Assembly (NCBI GenBank): GCA_029718625.1
Contig: CM056380.1
Span: 42,536,169 to 42,600,168 of the forward strand
Length of the DNA: 64,000 bases
Source: Synaphobranchus kaupii
Lineage: Eukaryota > Chordata > Actinopteri > Anguilliformes > Synaphobranchidae
Direction of reading: 5' to 3'
The position numbers were made by a program, and so were the translations under genes. Below, one piece after another: positions 1 to 35,000 of the stretch. How positions within the stretch are numbered: position 1 is the stretch's first letter; every line of letters starts with the position of its first letter. The notes under the pieces were generated by a model. The model ran no database searches, was not told the DNA's origin, and saw nothing but the letters and a program-made list of their open reading frames with translations.

Positions 1-377
1 TAGCCATCTGTGTAAAGAAATGGCATATTTAGAAATCTTTTTTGTATTTGTTCACTTTTTGGACAAAAGACTATAGCCTTCTGCATTATTCTAATTTTCG
101 ACTGAACCCAATGTCTTAAATATTATATATGACTATTTAAATGTATGTTAATTACATTTGGTGCCCTAAAATGTGGGGACTGTGTAAAAATGGCTACAAT
201 TGCTAAAGTAGAAATAGAATGAAATCGAAATAGTAGTTCATAACATTATCAATGTCTTGACTGTATTTTTTGATCAATTTAATGTTACCTTGGTGAATAA
301 AAGTATCAATTTCTTTCAAAAACATAAAAATGTCTGATTCCAAACTTTTGAACGCTAGTGTATTTTGCAGATGAATT

Positions 378-520
378 TACCAATTTTCATTATAAATGTC
401 TTCAAAGTAATTATTATTCTAAATATTTATTTTCTTATTGATAGAAGATAATGTGTATTCAACAGCCATGGTGAAAAAAATGTATAATTGCCTTTGAAGA
501 CATTTATAGTGAAAAATTGC
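378..520. repeat. Small foldback (inverted repeat)
   Basis: 'ttcattataaatgtcttcaa' at about 386 is matched in reverse complement by 'ttgaagacatttatagtgaa' near 495. The arms are about 25 bp around a loop of about 85 bp. No coding content. Confidence 0.6.
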
Positions 521-1502
521 TTTCAGTTGTCATGTTGAATAAACTGAAAAGCAATAGCATTTGAAAGTGTTAAAACTCACGATTTTACATCTAAACTATT
601 TTACGACTAGTATTACCTGGGGACTGCGTGATTTGTAATAATTGTTGAGGTAGTCTGATCTTAATCCCGTGCGAATCTGCCATTTCTGTAATTTGTAAAA
701 TAAATATTCCACCGCAAATTACCTACCATATTTTGCAAAACAGGTCATCTGATATTAGTCCCGTGTGAATCAGCATCTCCGAAATTTGGGGTAATTTTTT
801 TTTTCTGCTGCAAGTTTTTTTAATGCATCTTTACGGGTCGAAAATTATGGAGGCTGCAGTGGAAATTATTAGGCTAATGCGAATTTTGATTACATTTTGG
901 CTGTGGTTCTTACGCCAAAGGTTTTTAAATGTAGGCCTACTCCTGAATTTACTGACTTGAAAGTGAATTGTAGCCTATGCAATCCTGTAGCCACCTTCAA
1001 TGCAGTCTAAGCTGTGCCTTACAAATGTGCAGAAAATAACACTGAACTGATAACGTTTCAGTCGTATCCGGTGATAATCCTTGGAATTTCATCAGAAAAT
1101 TTGAGTGAAATACCGACTTTATCTAGGGTGAAGGTCTTGTGCACCAGGCAGTGAACCCTGTGGGTCAACAATAATTGTTAAATTAAAAAAATAGTTAACA
1201 CTAATATATTTAATCTACCGCGTTTATTTATATTTTGGTTATAAAGCCGATTAATTGAAACTTGCATTTATATTTACATTTGTAGACCGGCGCAGGCTCA
1301 GCTGTCGCCATCTTGACAAAAAAATGTCTCCGGTCATGTAGTGTACATCGTTTGTACCCTACATTTTGTGGTGCATTGTGGGGGATATTGAGTGGACTAT
1401 TTAGGGTGTCAAATTGACATTTTGAATTTTGGACACCCTACAAAATGGCCGATACCTTAAATAGTGCACTATATACTAGTGAATAGGGAGGGATTCCGAA
1501 CA

Positions 1503-1906
1503 CAGCCATAGAGTACTCAAGTGACTACGTCACGCTGGTTTCGGAAGTAAATTCCCCATTCATTTAGAGCGTAGACATTAACTAAAGCTTACTTTTAAAC
1601 CATTTCTACTGATTATGATTTACCGTCAATTTCCCGGATTGTTCAATATAACGCCCGTTCGCAAACTATGTCGTTTTTCTGGACCAGCTTCGAGCATATT
1701 TTAAAATTGGAACATGCGATATATGGAATATATCCTTGTACCACACAGGCCAATCCAGGAACATTTCGGCTCATTCTATGAATCAGATTTCAAGAAATAG
1801 TCGATAGTCTCCGAAGCCCATTCTATCTTCCATAGGGAATTTACTTCCGAAACCAGACTCCGCCCACGACTGACGTACTCACTTGAGTAGGCCTACTCTA
1901 TTGAAT
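1503..1906. repeat. Foldback element with ~50-bp arms
   Basis: Left arm 1511-1556 (gagtactcaagtgactacgt, then tttcggaagtaaattccc) is inverted at 1835-1900 (gggaatttacttccgaaacc ... tcacttgagtaggcctactc). The interior (1557-1834) is A/T-rich. Looks like a non-autonomous DNA transposon. Confidence 0.65.
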
Positions 1907-2164
1907 GAAAGTGCCGTGTCCATCCAGTACAAGCATAGCAATGACCCGTATGCAGCGTCTTCCGTTTTCAACAGAGACGCTAAAATTAGAGATTTATTTT
2001 TGGTTTAACACAACCCAAGTTGAAAGGAAGACAGAATTTGATCTGTGATAGAGACGCTGTTTTTTTTTTTTGTCGAATGTTAATTTTCAGATTCGAACGT
2101 CTTTTTTTATTTTTTTATTTTTTACAATTCGAATAGCATAAGAATATCGAACCATCGTATGACA

Positions 2165-5100
2165 GCCCTAGGGTCAACCATGTACTTATTTACTTATGCC
2201 TGTGGCCCAACTTTGGGCATAGGCCACGAACAAAGGCTCTCCAGGCATCCCGGTCCTGGGCCAATTTCTCCAGCTGTCCCCATTTATGGCCAGTCCTCTT
2301 CACACCTGCCTCCAGGTCACGGTGCCAGGTGTTTCTTAGTCTGCCTCTTTTCCTTTTCCCTTGTAGATTCCAAAAGAGGGCGCATCTTGTGGTGCTAGAT
2401 GCAGGCTTGTGAAGAGTGTGACCAATCCATCTCCAGCGTCTTCAGAGGATTTCTTCCTCTACAGGCTGCTGTCTTGTTCGCTGCCACAGTTCTTGGTTAC
2501 TGATAATATCTGGCCAGCAAATTCTAAGGATTCTTCTGAGGCAGGTGTTGGTAAATATCTGGGTTCTCTTCATGGCAGTGACAGTTGTTCTCCAGGTCTC
2601 TGCTCCATACAGCAAAACAGGCTTCACCATGGAATTGTAGATCCTGATCTTGATGTTAATCAGATCCGAGGATCCCCAGACATTTTTCAGCTGATGGAAA
2701 GCTAACCTTGCCTTACCAATCTGGACTTTTACGTCAGCATCTGTCCCACCCAGTTTGTCAACAATACTGCTAACGTAAGTGAAGCTCTCCACCTCTTCTA
2801 ATACATCACCTTCCAGCATGATGGGGGTAACGTTATCTGTGTTGACCTTGAGGACCTTGCGCTTTCCTTTGTGAATATTGAGGCTAAGGCGTACTGAGTT
2901 TACTGCAACCGTGTTGGTCTTCTCCTGCATCTGTTGCTGGGTGTGAGAAAGAAGGGCCAGGTCATCGGCGAAGTCAAGGTCATCCAACTGTGTCCAGAGT
3001 GTCCACTGGATGCCGTTCCTCTTCTGAGCTGTAGATGTCTTTGTGACCCAGTCTACGGCCAACAGGAACAGGAAAGGTGACAGCAAGCATCCTTGCCTCA
3101 CTCCTGTCTGCACTTGGAAGGCATTGGTGAGTTGCTGACCATGTACCACCCTGCAAGTCGTCCCTTCATAGGAGTTCCTGATGATGTTAGTGATCTTTTT
3201 GGCACCCCATAGTGTCTCAGCAGTTTCCAGATGGTCTGCCTATTCACACTGTCGAATGACTTCTCATAGTCAATAAAGTTGACAGAGAGGTGAGTTCCAC
3301 TCGTGACTGTTCCAGAATGATACGCAGCGTTGTGATCTGGTCAGTGCAGGATCTGTTCTGTTGGTCTCGGAGCTGGGGGTTGACGGCGTCTTTCATCCTG
3401 TTCAGGAGGATTCTGTCGAATGTCTTGCCTGGGATTGACAGCAGTGTTATCCCCCTGTAGTTAGAACAGGAACTAAGGTCACCTTTCTTCGGGAGCTTAA
3501 TGAGGTAGCCCTCCTTCCACTCTGATGGGACCATCTCCTCCTTAGAAGGTACGCCGCAATCAATCGGCAGATCACTGTCAGCTGGTTGGATATCCGCTGG
3601 GTTCTGTGGGGCTGGTCTGTTCAATAGCTCTGCGAAATGCTCTACCCATCTGCATTTCTGTTCTTCCACAGCTGGAATTTTCTTCCCGTCCCTCACTGGC
3701 CTCTCTGGCTAGCTATACTTTCCAGAAAGCTTTTTGATGGTGGCATACAGATCCCTCATGTTGCCATGATGAGCTGCTTCTTCTGCCTCTGCTGCCAGCG
3801 TCTCCATGTAGTTCCTCTCGTCTGCCCTTAAATTCCTTTTGATGGTTCTATTCGCTTCTGAGTACTCTTCTTGGGCTTTGGCTTTTCCGGCTCGTGTGCG
3901 ACTGTTGTTTATTGCTGCCTTCTTTTTCCTCATCTCAATCTTTTTCAAGGTCTCTGCTGAGATCCATTTCTTGTGGCTGTGCTTCTTGGTGCCTAGCACT
4001 CCCTGGCATGTTGATGTCACTGCCTCTTTTATACCCTGCCACTTCTCATCAATGGTCTCTTCCTCTAGCAGCTCTTGTAGGACCTGGAACTTGTTGGAGT
4101 GTGAGATCTTAAACTCTTCTAGCCTGGGTGTTTCTTTCAATGCTGTGGTGTTATACCTCTGATGTTAGCTGGTCTCCCCAGCCCAATTTCTCCTCAGTTT
4201 CAGCTTTATGCGGGCGACCAGGAGATGATGGTCTGAAGCAACATCAGCTCCTCGTTTGACACGCACATCTTGGAGAGATCTTCTGAACCTTTCCCCGATG
4301 CACACGTGATCGATTTGGTTCTCCATCGACAGGTCTGGTGATACCCAAGTAGCCTTGAGTATCCTTCTGTGATGGAAGAAACTCCCGCTGATGACTAGGT
4401 TGCTTGTGGCACACAGGTTGGTGAATCTCTCCCCGTTCTTTCATCTCACCCAAACCTTGCTGCCCCACAATCTCTTCATAACCCCAGTTATTGCTGCCGA
4501 TCTTTGCGTTGAAGTCGCCCATGGTGATGATGATGTTTCGTCTTAGGCGGGCCTGGATAATGGTCAGCAGTGTGCTGTAGAACTCCTCTTTGTCATCCGC
4601 GTCGCTCTCATTCGTCGGGGCATAGCACTGAATGATGTCCATATTGATCCTCTTCTTCTTTGTTCAAAAGCAGGCGGTTAGGATCCGTGGGCCATGTGCC
4701 TCCCAACCAATGAGAGCTCTCTGGGCCATCTTGGTCAACATCAAGGCCACTCCCTGGCTGTGGGGCACGTTGCCTTCCTCGTGGCCCGAGAATAGCAGCA
4801 ACTCCCCTGTAGCTAACCTCTTCTGACCGGAACCAGTCCACCTTGACTCACTGATTCATAACATGTCAAGATTGTAGCGTCTCATCTCAGCTGCCACTTC
4901 TGCTGTCTTGCCAGTTTGAAACATGGTTCTGACATTCCATGTTCAGATGGAAATTGTGGTTCTGGTAGAGATGATGGTCATCAGCCTAGTAGCTTCCAGA
5001 TGAATCTGACTTTCACTACTCGGTGTCATACATCCTCCACCTGAAGGTTCATCTTCTCCCAGGGCCGTAGTTTCTTTTGAGTCTCGTTTGCGTTTCTGTA

Positions 5101-5330
5101 ACAATATGTTGTTTTCCGGGGTGGGGTTGTTAGCCCCATTCCCAACCCCCAACCTGGAGGACCAGGTGCTGCTTTTTGTCTGACCTCTCCTCCGTAACCT
5201 GCCCGGCTTGGTTGAACCTGCCAGGGGCTTTAAGCCCCCCCAACTGGTATAGCTCACAGGGTCATTGAGGCATGCAAGCCCCCCCACCACATCAAGGTAG
5301 CAGCACATGGGAGAGGGTCAACAATGTGCC
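2165..5330 (-). mobile_element. Decayed non-LTR retrotransposon (APE endonuclease + RT)
   Basis: Minus-strand ORF fragments read in order: an N-terminal linker from about 5308, endonuclease pieces (MRRYNLDML near 4860; IIQCYAPTNESDADDKEEF and MGDFNAKIG at 4244-4642), a helical linker (3709-4140), and RT pieces with YRGITLLSIPGK (3244-3696) and TGVRQGCLLSPFLF plus LDFADDLALLSHT (2442-3149). The C-terminal region carries LLYGAETWRTT and LRRILRICWPDIISNQELW. Several frameshifts and stops separate the pieces, so the element is dead. The organisation is a single-ORF APE-type LINE; clade not determined. The 5' limit is uncertain. Confidence 0.88.
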
Positions 5331-5519
5331 TGCAAGTTAATCTGTTGACCTGCACACGCGAGACTTACCAACCGCTGTGTGATGAGAAACGGCGACTGAC
5401 ATCACATGCTTCAGCTGAGAGCACAAGTTAGTCTGCACTCTCCCAAATTGACAAACGGGGTTGTGAGGAGCAAAGAAAGGAAATCCCAGATGTGCTACAA
5501 GCCGGCAATATAAGAGAGC

Positions 5520-5713
5520 AAGGGTCCTCAATCTTATGCAATAAGGGCTGGTGTGTTCTTTTGTTTCAACCAAGCAGTTACACACCTGGTTCTACTAATC
5601 AACCAGTCGTTGCTAAGGACCTTGATTAGTAGAATCAGGTGTGTATGCTTGGTTGGAACAAAAGCCTGCACCCACAAACCGGCCCTTTCTGGATAAGATT
5701 GAGGACCCCTGCT
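5520..5713. mobile_element. hAT-like MITE (palindromic)
   Basis: Terminal repeats 'agggtcctcaatcttatgca' (5522) and 'ataagattgaggacccct' (5695-5712), with an inner inverted repeat built on 'acacctggttctactaatca' / 'ttgattagtagaatcaggtg'. About 190 bp, no ORF. The 'caacc...cctgattctactaat' core recurs at 9035-9240 and 25548-25680. Confidence 0.75.
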
Positions 5714-5957
5714 ATAGAAGATTTGTTAACTGGACAACTCCACTGGGACTAACCCAAAATAAGGAAGGCTGGAGCACACAGAGCTCAGAGCAAAAGACAT
5801 TTATAGAGAACAGGGAAGATTTATGTTGTAGACGTCGAAACGTCAGTCTCCCACGTTCTCTATAAATGTATTTTTCTCTGGCCTGCTCCAGCCCTCTGTA
5901 TTTTGGATTAGTCCCAGTGAAGTTGTCCCAGTAAGGAATCCTTTATAGAGGTTGTGA
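5714..5957. repeat. Foldback repeat adjacent to MITE
   Basis: Left arm about 5734-5777 (ccactgggactaacccaaaa, ctggagcaca) is inverted at 5885-5930 (tgctccagccctctgtattt, ggattagtcccagtg). Inner arms are tttatagagaac / gttctctataaa. No coding content. Confidence 0.65.
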
Positions 5958-6049
5958 TGAGCATTGCAGTGTGAGCACGATCAGGCATTCCAAATTGGGG
6001 AGTAAAAAAAAAGAAGAAAAAAGTGCATTTTCAAAATTATAAACATTCA

Positions 6050-6055
6050 TTTATT
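6050..6055 (-). terminator. nvl: Putative poly(A) signal of NVL
   Basis: AATAAA on the minus strand, 74-79 bp past the NVL stop codon. It is the first canonical hexamer downstream, which would give a very short 3' UTR. No transcript evidence is available. Confidence 0.5.
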
Positions 6056-6128
6056 AAAAAGAACTTTCATACACAAAATATCCATCTGCATTTTTCATTC
6101 TGCTGGAAACGGAACAAATCCCTCCATC

Positions 6129-28810
<22,682 letters not shown>

Positions 28811-29282
28811 TTCCCTGCCGAGTCAGTTTTTCCTTATGTGATACAACGTTACGTATGAACGTTAACTTAGCAAACCAGTCCCATGAAACAACTAAATAAA
28901 ATGGCTACATAAAATAACTATAATAATTAACGGGGCATTACAGCTAGCCAGCTCCTACAACTTAGCTACCACGGTATTCACGTTTTTCCTGTCCTATAAC
29001 GTTAACACTATACAATAATTTACCACGATACGAGATGCAGACGTACGCATGAATGATAAAATTATCGCTTTGCTATGGAATAATCTCTGCATTGAGTCAT
29101 TTCCCTGTGGCTTCTCAAGTTAAGGCGTCCACGTGAATCTTGGGTCTTTAGGTAGAGCTGTCCTTGATTTTGCCCGATTGAAAAGAGAAGACATTTAAAA
29201 TGATGGAGAGGGATATGTGGAGCAAAAAGTAAAACACGAAATAGAAAATCCAACAAAAAATTAATCGCTAGATTAAACAATG

Positions 29283-30600
29283 GGTTCTTCTTCTTTGGGT
29301 TTGGTTGCCGGATCGTATAAACCTTTAAAGGTGCCTACACCCCCACCTACTGTACTGGAGTGGAGTGTGAGGCCGGGGTCACAGCCTATAGCCTACCTAC
29401 ATTAAATTATTTTTAATAACGCTGTCCCTCTAAGAAAAAGAAAAAGTGCCTTACCCACCACATCCTTCTCCGTTCCTCCCCCTAATATCCCACGTAACCC
29501 CCATTCCCGTCCATTTTCTCTGACTCTCTCAACCTCTCCATATCAACATCATACAATTCACAGAACATCAACACGTTCTACTGTTTCCTCCACTAAACAT
29601 TCATCATACAGTCCTGTCTCATGTCTCCCAATTAAACTTAATGAAACATTTAACCCTGTATGTCTAAACCGTAACCTACTCCATACAATCTCCTCTCTTT
29701 TACATTCCCGATTCCCCACCACTTCCCTTACTGATTTGTGAACCTGATAAAAGTGCCTCCCTTTACTACTGTTGTCCCATTGTCTTTGCCAGATATTCAG
29801 CCCTGCTGAACAGATCAAGGACTTGACTTCCATACGTCCTAGTGCTACCTAGTGTATATTTACTCCCTCTCTCCTCCCAGCAATCTTTGCCACAGCATCT
29901 GCATTTTAATTTCCTTCCACCCCAACACGAGCAGGTCCCCAACAAAAACAAACCACCACTCCCATCCTCTCCAGTCCCATCAACATCACCTTAATCCTAA
30001 AATGATAGCCATAATCTCAGCCGTATACACAGAAATATGGTCTGACAGCCGATTGTATATCCTGATATTAAATTCTGGGATATACACCCCTGCCCCCACC
30101 CTGCCACTGGCTGGGTCCTTTGATCCATCTGTATACATTTGAATAAATTAATGAGTTTCTATTAATATACCCCTCCACGCACATATTCATATTACTCTCT
30201 TTATCCCATTCTCTCCTGCCTTCAATCATTTCGGTCTAGTCTTGGTTTTGGAAAAAACCATGGTAGCACATTCCCTAGTGCATTTACCAGCCCTATCTTT
30301 CTCTCCTCAAGTCCATATTCAGCCACTTTTTTCCAATTGCCCATCCAAATGTCCTTTGTTTACCCACTCTCCTTTCCCAGCATTCTCCAGTTACTATGAC
30401 TGCAGGGTGTCTTTCTGAGTTCCTTTTCAACCTTGCCCAAAAAGCGAGCGCAAGTTTATCTCCTCTTATCTTCAATGGCCATTCCCCAGTGTCAACCTGC
30501 AGTGCCTCAACATGTGTTGCTCTTTAGGCCCCATTAGCTATCCTCAGTGCTCTTGCCTGAACTCTGTAAATGGGGTTGTTTGGAACATATCTTTTTGTAG
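29283..30600 (-). mobile_element. 5'-truncated LINE with RNase H domain
   Basis: Minus strand shows a linker (LALAFWARLKRNSERHPAVI, about 30293-30475), an RNase H start MYTDGSKDPASGRVGAGVYI with catalytic Asp, and VYTAEIMAII with the catalytic Glu (about 30006-30142). Downstream are WQRQWDNSSKGRHFYQ and FRHTGLN with a CHHC-like end (29558-29833). The 3' tail is 'gtacagtaggtgggggtgta' ... 'aaagaagaagaac'. RNase H after RT is typical of I/Nimb-type LINEs. Stops and frameshifts are present; the RT is missing. Confidence 0.8.
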
Positions 30601-31000
30601 CATGACCCTTATGATAGGCTGTGACGTTGGTACGAGACATGAACACAGCCTATCGTTTTATTTTGATGTTTTTTGACTTCGCGTAGTTTTATTATTGTTA
30701 GTATTTTTTATGATATATAAACATTGTACCGATTTTGTTGATATCATTGTGAATGTCTATAAAAAAATTTAAAATGCATACTGTTCGGCCTGCAGCAGGT
30801 TTAGAGCTTTTCAAACTTGCTCCAGAGCACCCACGGTACATGACAGTTCTTCCAATTCAAACCATAACTGCAAAGTATGAATTGTAAAATTTGTTAATCG
30901 CCCTTAATCAGTCGAGTCCATTTGGCATGGCAACCTGCATTGAAACAATACGTCATTCCTACATTTAGTTTTAGTCTTAAGAAATTTAAAGATGAAGTCA

Positions 31001-31135
31001 GCTGAAATAATCTTCTGAAGAAGCCAACGAGAAAGCGTTAATCATACCCTGCCGGTTAACTGAATGTTAACTGAATGCCGTCCACATTAAAACTCGTCCA
31101 TCTAGAATCTAGATGCTTACATTGCATGTTCCATT
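31001..31135. repeat. Duplicated segment, copy A (copy B 32680-32810)
   Basis: 'gaaataatcttctgaagaag', 'taatcataccctgccggtta' and 'agatgcttacattgcatgtt' occur in the same order in both copies, at high identity with small indels. Copy B lies in the last intron of the ZNF318-like gene. Confidence 0.8.
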
Positions 31136-31539
31136 CTAACAATATAGCCAACAGTGGATAGCCATCTGGTAGGGTCAGGCTTGCTAACCAGATTTACATG
31201 GAAAAGGGAATGTTTAATTGAGGGTCAAATTATTGAATATCTTGAAAGATGGGGAGAGCATAACATGGCAACAATACTCGGGCTTTGAAATTGTCATTTT
31301 TATTATGAACAAGGGTGTTGGGATGTCAAGTTGAGGAAGATAAACCAAGTTTAGTTTCATTTACAAAAAATACAGCAATACAGCCAAGTGCTACAATAAG
31401 CAAAATGATAGCACACTTCTATTTACATGGCCAATGGCCATGAACCGTTTGCAAAAAAAGGTGACCCTAGTACAGGGTCATATATATTTACAGTTATATC
31501 AACATTCCTTAAAAATGTGTGTATGCGCAAAAGACAATT

Positions 31540-31662
31540 TTGTGTGTGTATACTATGTCTCTGAAGTTTTTTGCTTCAATTAACTGATGCACATACATAT
31601 ACAATACACACACGCGTGCATCAGTTAATTGAAGCAATGAATTAATAGATATACACACACAT
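31540..31662. repeat. Near-perfect palindrome
   Basis: 'ttgcttcaattaactgatgc' (about 31570) is inverted as 'gcatcagttaattgaagcaa' (about 31618). Outer flanks of 'tgtgtgtata' and 'tatacacaca' extend the arms. The loop is about 27 bp and contains a short CA/CG run. Confidence 0.8.
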
Positions 31663-31720
31663 AGGATTCTACTTTGAATACTTTTTACTATGAATTTCAA
31701 ACACTGTACTTTTTTTTACA

Positions 31721-31726
31721 TTTATT
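31721..31726 (-). terminator. Putative poly(A) signal of ZNF318-like gene
   Basis: AATAAA on the minus strand about 290 bp past the stop codon at 32015, in an A/T-rich stretch. Chosen by distance and hexamer only. Confidence 0.35.
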
Positions 31727-32014
31727 ATCTTCCAAACATTTTGTTATTCTTAAGATTTTTGAAAATGACGGAGTTCTCGTTCTTCACATTCTCTCTACAA
31801 TATTAGCATATTACTTCTATAAGAACAGTGTTACTTTTCTGTATTGGTGTCAATGTATCAATCAATTTAAATGCAAACCACATGGTGCAGTTCAAATTCT
31901 TAATGCGCAAATAGGTGCCATAATACTACAGACCTTTTTTAAATTTCTGGACAGAAGCTGTGTCAAGCGATTCTTGTGAATTGGATCCAATCCAAACAGT
32001 TCACTGGTTACATT

Positions 32015-35000
32015 CTAATCATTTTTTTCTCTTTCTCTTTTTTTCTCCTTTTTCTCCTTTTTCAACTTTTTCTTTTCCTTTTTTTTCTTTTTCTTTTTGT
32101 GCGCCTTTGAATATGTGTCCTCTCCATGATCGGTCACAGAACTCCTGGGCGAGTCCATCTCCTTTCTTTCGGTCTTCTTTGATGGTACTGCCGAGCTGGG
32201 TCCAGACACAACTCTCACCTGTCTTGCGGCCTCTAGTTTTTCCTCTTTAACGGAAACCTGTTCACCAATACCCCTGTAGCCCTTAGAGTCATCCCTGGAT
32301 GTCCACTTGTGCACAGACTCTCTTAGGTCTCGCTTCCCTGTGTCCACTGTGGGTCGGACCTCGAGATTTCCCCCCAATTTCTTATTCCAACTGCCATGTT
32401 TCTGGTTGGGGGGGAAAAAAACAAATACAACAATAAGTCTTTGGTATTCCTGGGGCCTATATTAAAGACAACTTTCCTAACCAATACTCCACTAAGCTTC
32501 TCAAAGTTAATGTTCCATACTTAGTATGGGATGGTGAAAATATTTGGATTGTTGAGAGTTTCATGTTTTTTATTTCCATACAACATTTACTGAATTTTAT
32601 GTTTCAGCATGGAAGCCAGGAAGTGAAACGTGATAGTAAAATCTTTTAGACTGGCCAAACTAATGGCAGTTGTCAGGAGTGAAATAATCTTCTGAAGAAG
32701 CCAACAAGAAAGTGTTAATCATACCCTGCCGGTTAACTGAATGTTAACCGACGCCGTCCATATTAAAAACCAGTCCATCTAGATGCTTACATTGCATGTT
32801 CCATTCTACCTTTTAGACTGGTCAAACTAATGGCAGGCCTTTTAGACTGGTCAAACTAATGTCAGACCTTTTAGACTGGTCAAACTAATGGCAGACCTTT
32901 TAGACCGGTCAAACTAATGGCAGTTGTCAGGAGTGAGATCTCTCCAGGATGTACCTTGCATTTCTCCTTATGACTCGGACATGCGGCATGATCTTGGGCG
33001 CTCGTAATATCCCCAAAAAACTCTTCGCACAACTGGCAGCAAAAACCAATCACGGGGACCACAAACGGAGAAACTGCAAAAACAGAACCATACAAAAGGG
33101 GTTTAAAAAGCTGGTAATCATGGCCACCACCAATCAAACAAATGCTCCTTGCCATATACTTCATAACATAACAGTGCTGACTGTCCATTTCATACATATT
33201 TAAACTTCATCCCTTGAAATTAGATGGGATCCATCTACGGTTGACTTGAAACAAGTTCAAAATCATCCCACGTTTAGCCCAGAAATAAATTTTAAAAATC
33301 ACCTTTAACCAAAAAAAAAGTAGTGTCTGCTAATAACAAGAACATTAAAAATTAGCGTTTCTATTCATATACAATTTACCAACTGAGGTATAAAAAGTGA
33401 AGCTATGCATGTTCCACTGAGATGAGTCAATCGGGATAACACTAAACTGCATTATTTGTGTGGACAGAAGAGTAAATGATTTGTGAAAACTTGGTATACC
33501 TTCCCGCTTTAGTAATGACTCCAGTTCCTTCAGAAGATGGTCTTTCCGTTTCATTTGCTCTTGTACGTCGGTCCTCAAAGCCTCTTCATTGACCTAGAAA
33601 TGGTAAGCCACACTTTAGTCTCACCCTGTGAAATTTCACCATTAGATTTCACAAACTCAAATCAGTTGTTTAAATTGCGTACATTTAACAATCAGCAGCC
33701 AGTGTGAGGGCACCACAGTAGCAGGAGAGAAAATAAACAGCAGAAAAGGCTACCTTGGCATTCTCTTCTGAATTCTTTTTCCTTTGGCTAGTCCTCATAC
33801 GAGCGCTTTGATTGGCGAGATCAATGAGGGTGTCCATGCCCGGGGCTACAGATTGGAATTTTAATAATCAATCTATTATTAAAAATATATATCTAAGGAA
33901 TAAAGTGCTTGCAGTAATAAGATATGGCAGTAAGATCTGAAAACATTTATCACAACTATATGTAATCTCTTCCAAGAGCCTCCACATGTACATTATTTCT
34001 AAACAAATGTATAGTGATATGAGCACTGTAAAATTCCTAATTTTTTTGCAATACAAAACTGAAGTTCTTTCTGAACACACCCTTGGCAGTGGCCTTCACT
34101 GTCTCCAGAATTTCTTTTAAAGGTCCCAGACCCAGCCCCAGGATTTGGTGATCAACAGCAGGGGCATGATACACTGGTAAATTTGGTTTCTGCAGACAGT
34201 AGTTTTCCACTTTGAGCTGAGAGTGTCCCCAAATTGCTGTTTCAGAGCCAAGAGAAGTCTGCATTTTCGTTGTCACAAGGGGCTGCTGCACATTGACTGG
34301 CCTAAAAAAAGGAATCTCCCTGGCTTGCTTTTCCTGAGTGCTTGTGTCAAACTCTGTTTTGACGAAACCAGCAGAAGCCCCGATGTACAAAGCCTGTTTG
34401 GCGGAAGAATGGGAGTTAGAGTATATTTCTGGGTTTGGGGACCTATTCCGTTTCAGACTGTGACTTTGGCTGGGACTCAATCCTCCCGAAGATGAGGCCC
34501 CCTTGAGGTGCGGGCTCTCTGTGATCTGGCAGGTCTGGTGTTCCTGCATTCTGGCTATCAACTTGCTGATCTCTGACGTGCCCAGGTCCAGCCCGATGGT
34601 CGTTAGGGCCTTCTTGATCTTCTCGAAATCGACAACAGCCTGCCTCTCCTCTGCCACATCAACAGCCTGCCTCTCCTCTGCCACATCAACAGAGTGCCTC
34701 TCCCCTGCCACATCAACAGCCTGCCTCTCCTCTGCCTCAGTCCTGACCGACACTTTGCCTATGTCAACCTCATCTCCATAGAGGAACTCCTCCTCGTCCT
34801 CAATGTCTGTAAAGAGTTTCTTCCTCTCCTGCATGTCAGGCTGATTCCCCATCACGCCTAAAATCCTGGAGAACCCACTGCTGTCATGCCTGACCCTTTC
34901 GTGTGGGAGGAGAAACTCGCCAACGCTCTCCTCTTCAGTCTCTTGCTTGGCATGGCCAGAAGTTTCTCCATATTGCACCATGTTAAGGTCCTGTCTCACC

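Larger units (their letters stand above)
1..2164. other. Gene-free A/T-rich sequence with transposon ends
   Basis: No coding potential. About 240-358 ends in 'ccaaacttttgaacgctag', resembling the end of a widespread fish DNA transposon. About 1380-1507 ends in 'ggattccgaacacagcc', the end type also seen in the MITE at 14051. The rest is unassigned. Confidence 0.5.
30601..32014. other. Spacer between LINE and ZNF318-like 3' end
   Basis: Contains copy A of a 135-bp duplicated segment (31001-31135), the palindrome at 31540-31662 and the probable ZNF318-like 3' UTR. Nothing else recognisable. Confidence 0.5.

Noticed and set aside
31960..32250. Plus-strand ORF with F/S-rich sequence
   Set aside because: Antisense of the Lys/Glu-rich last exon of the ZNF318-like gene.
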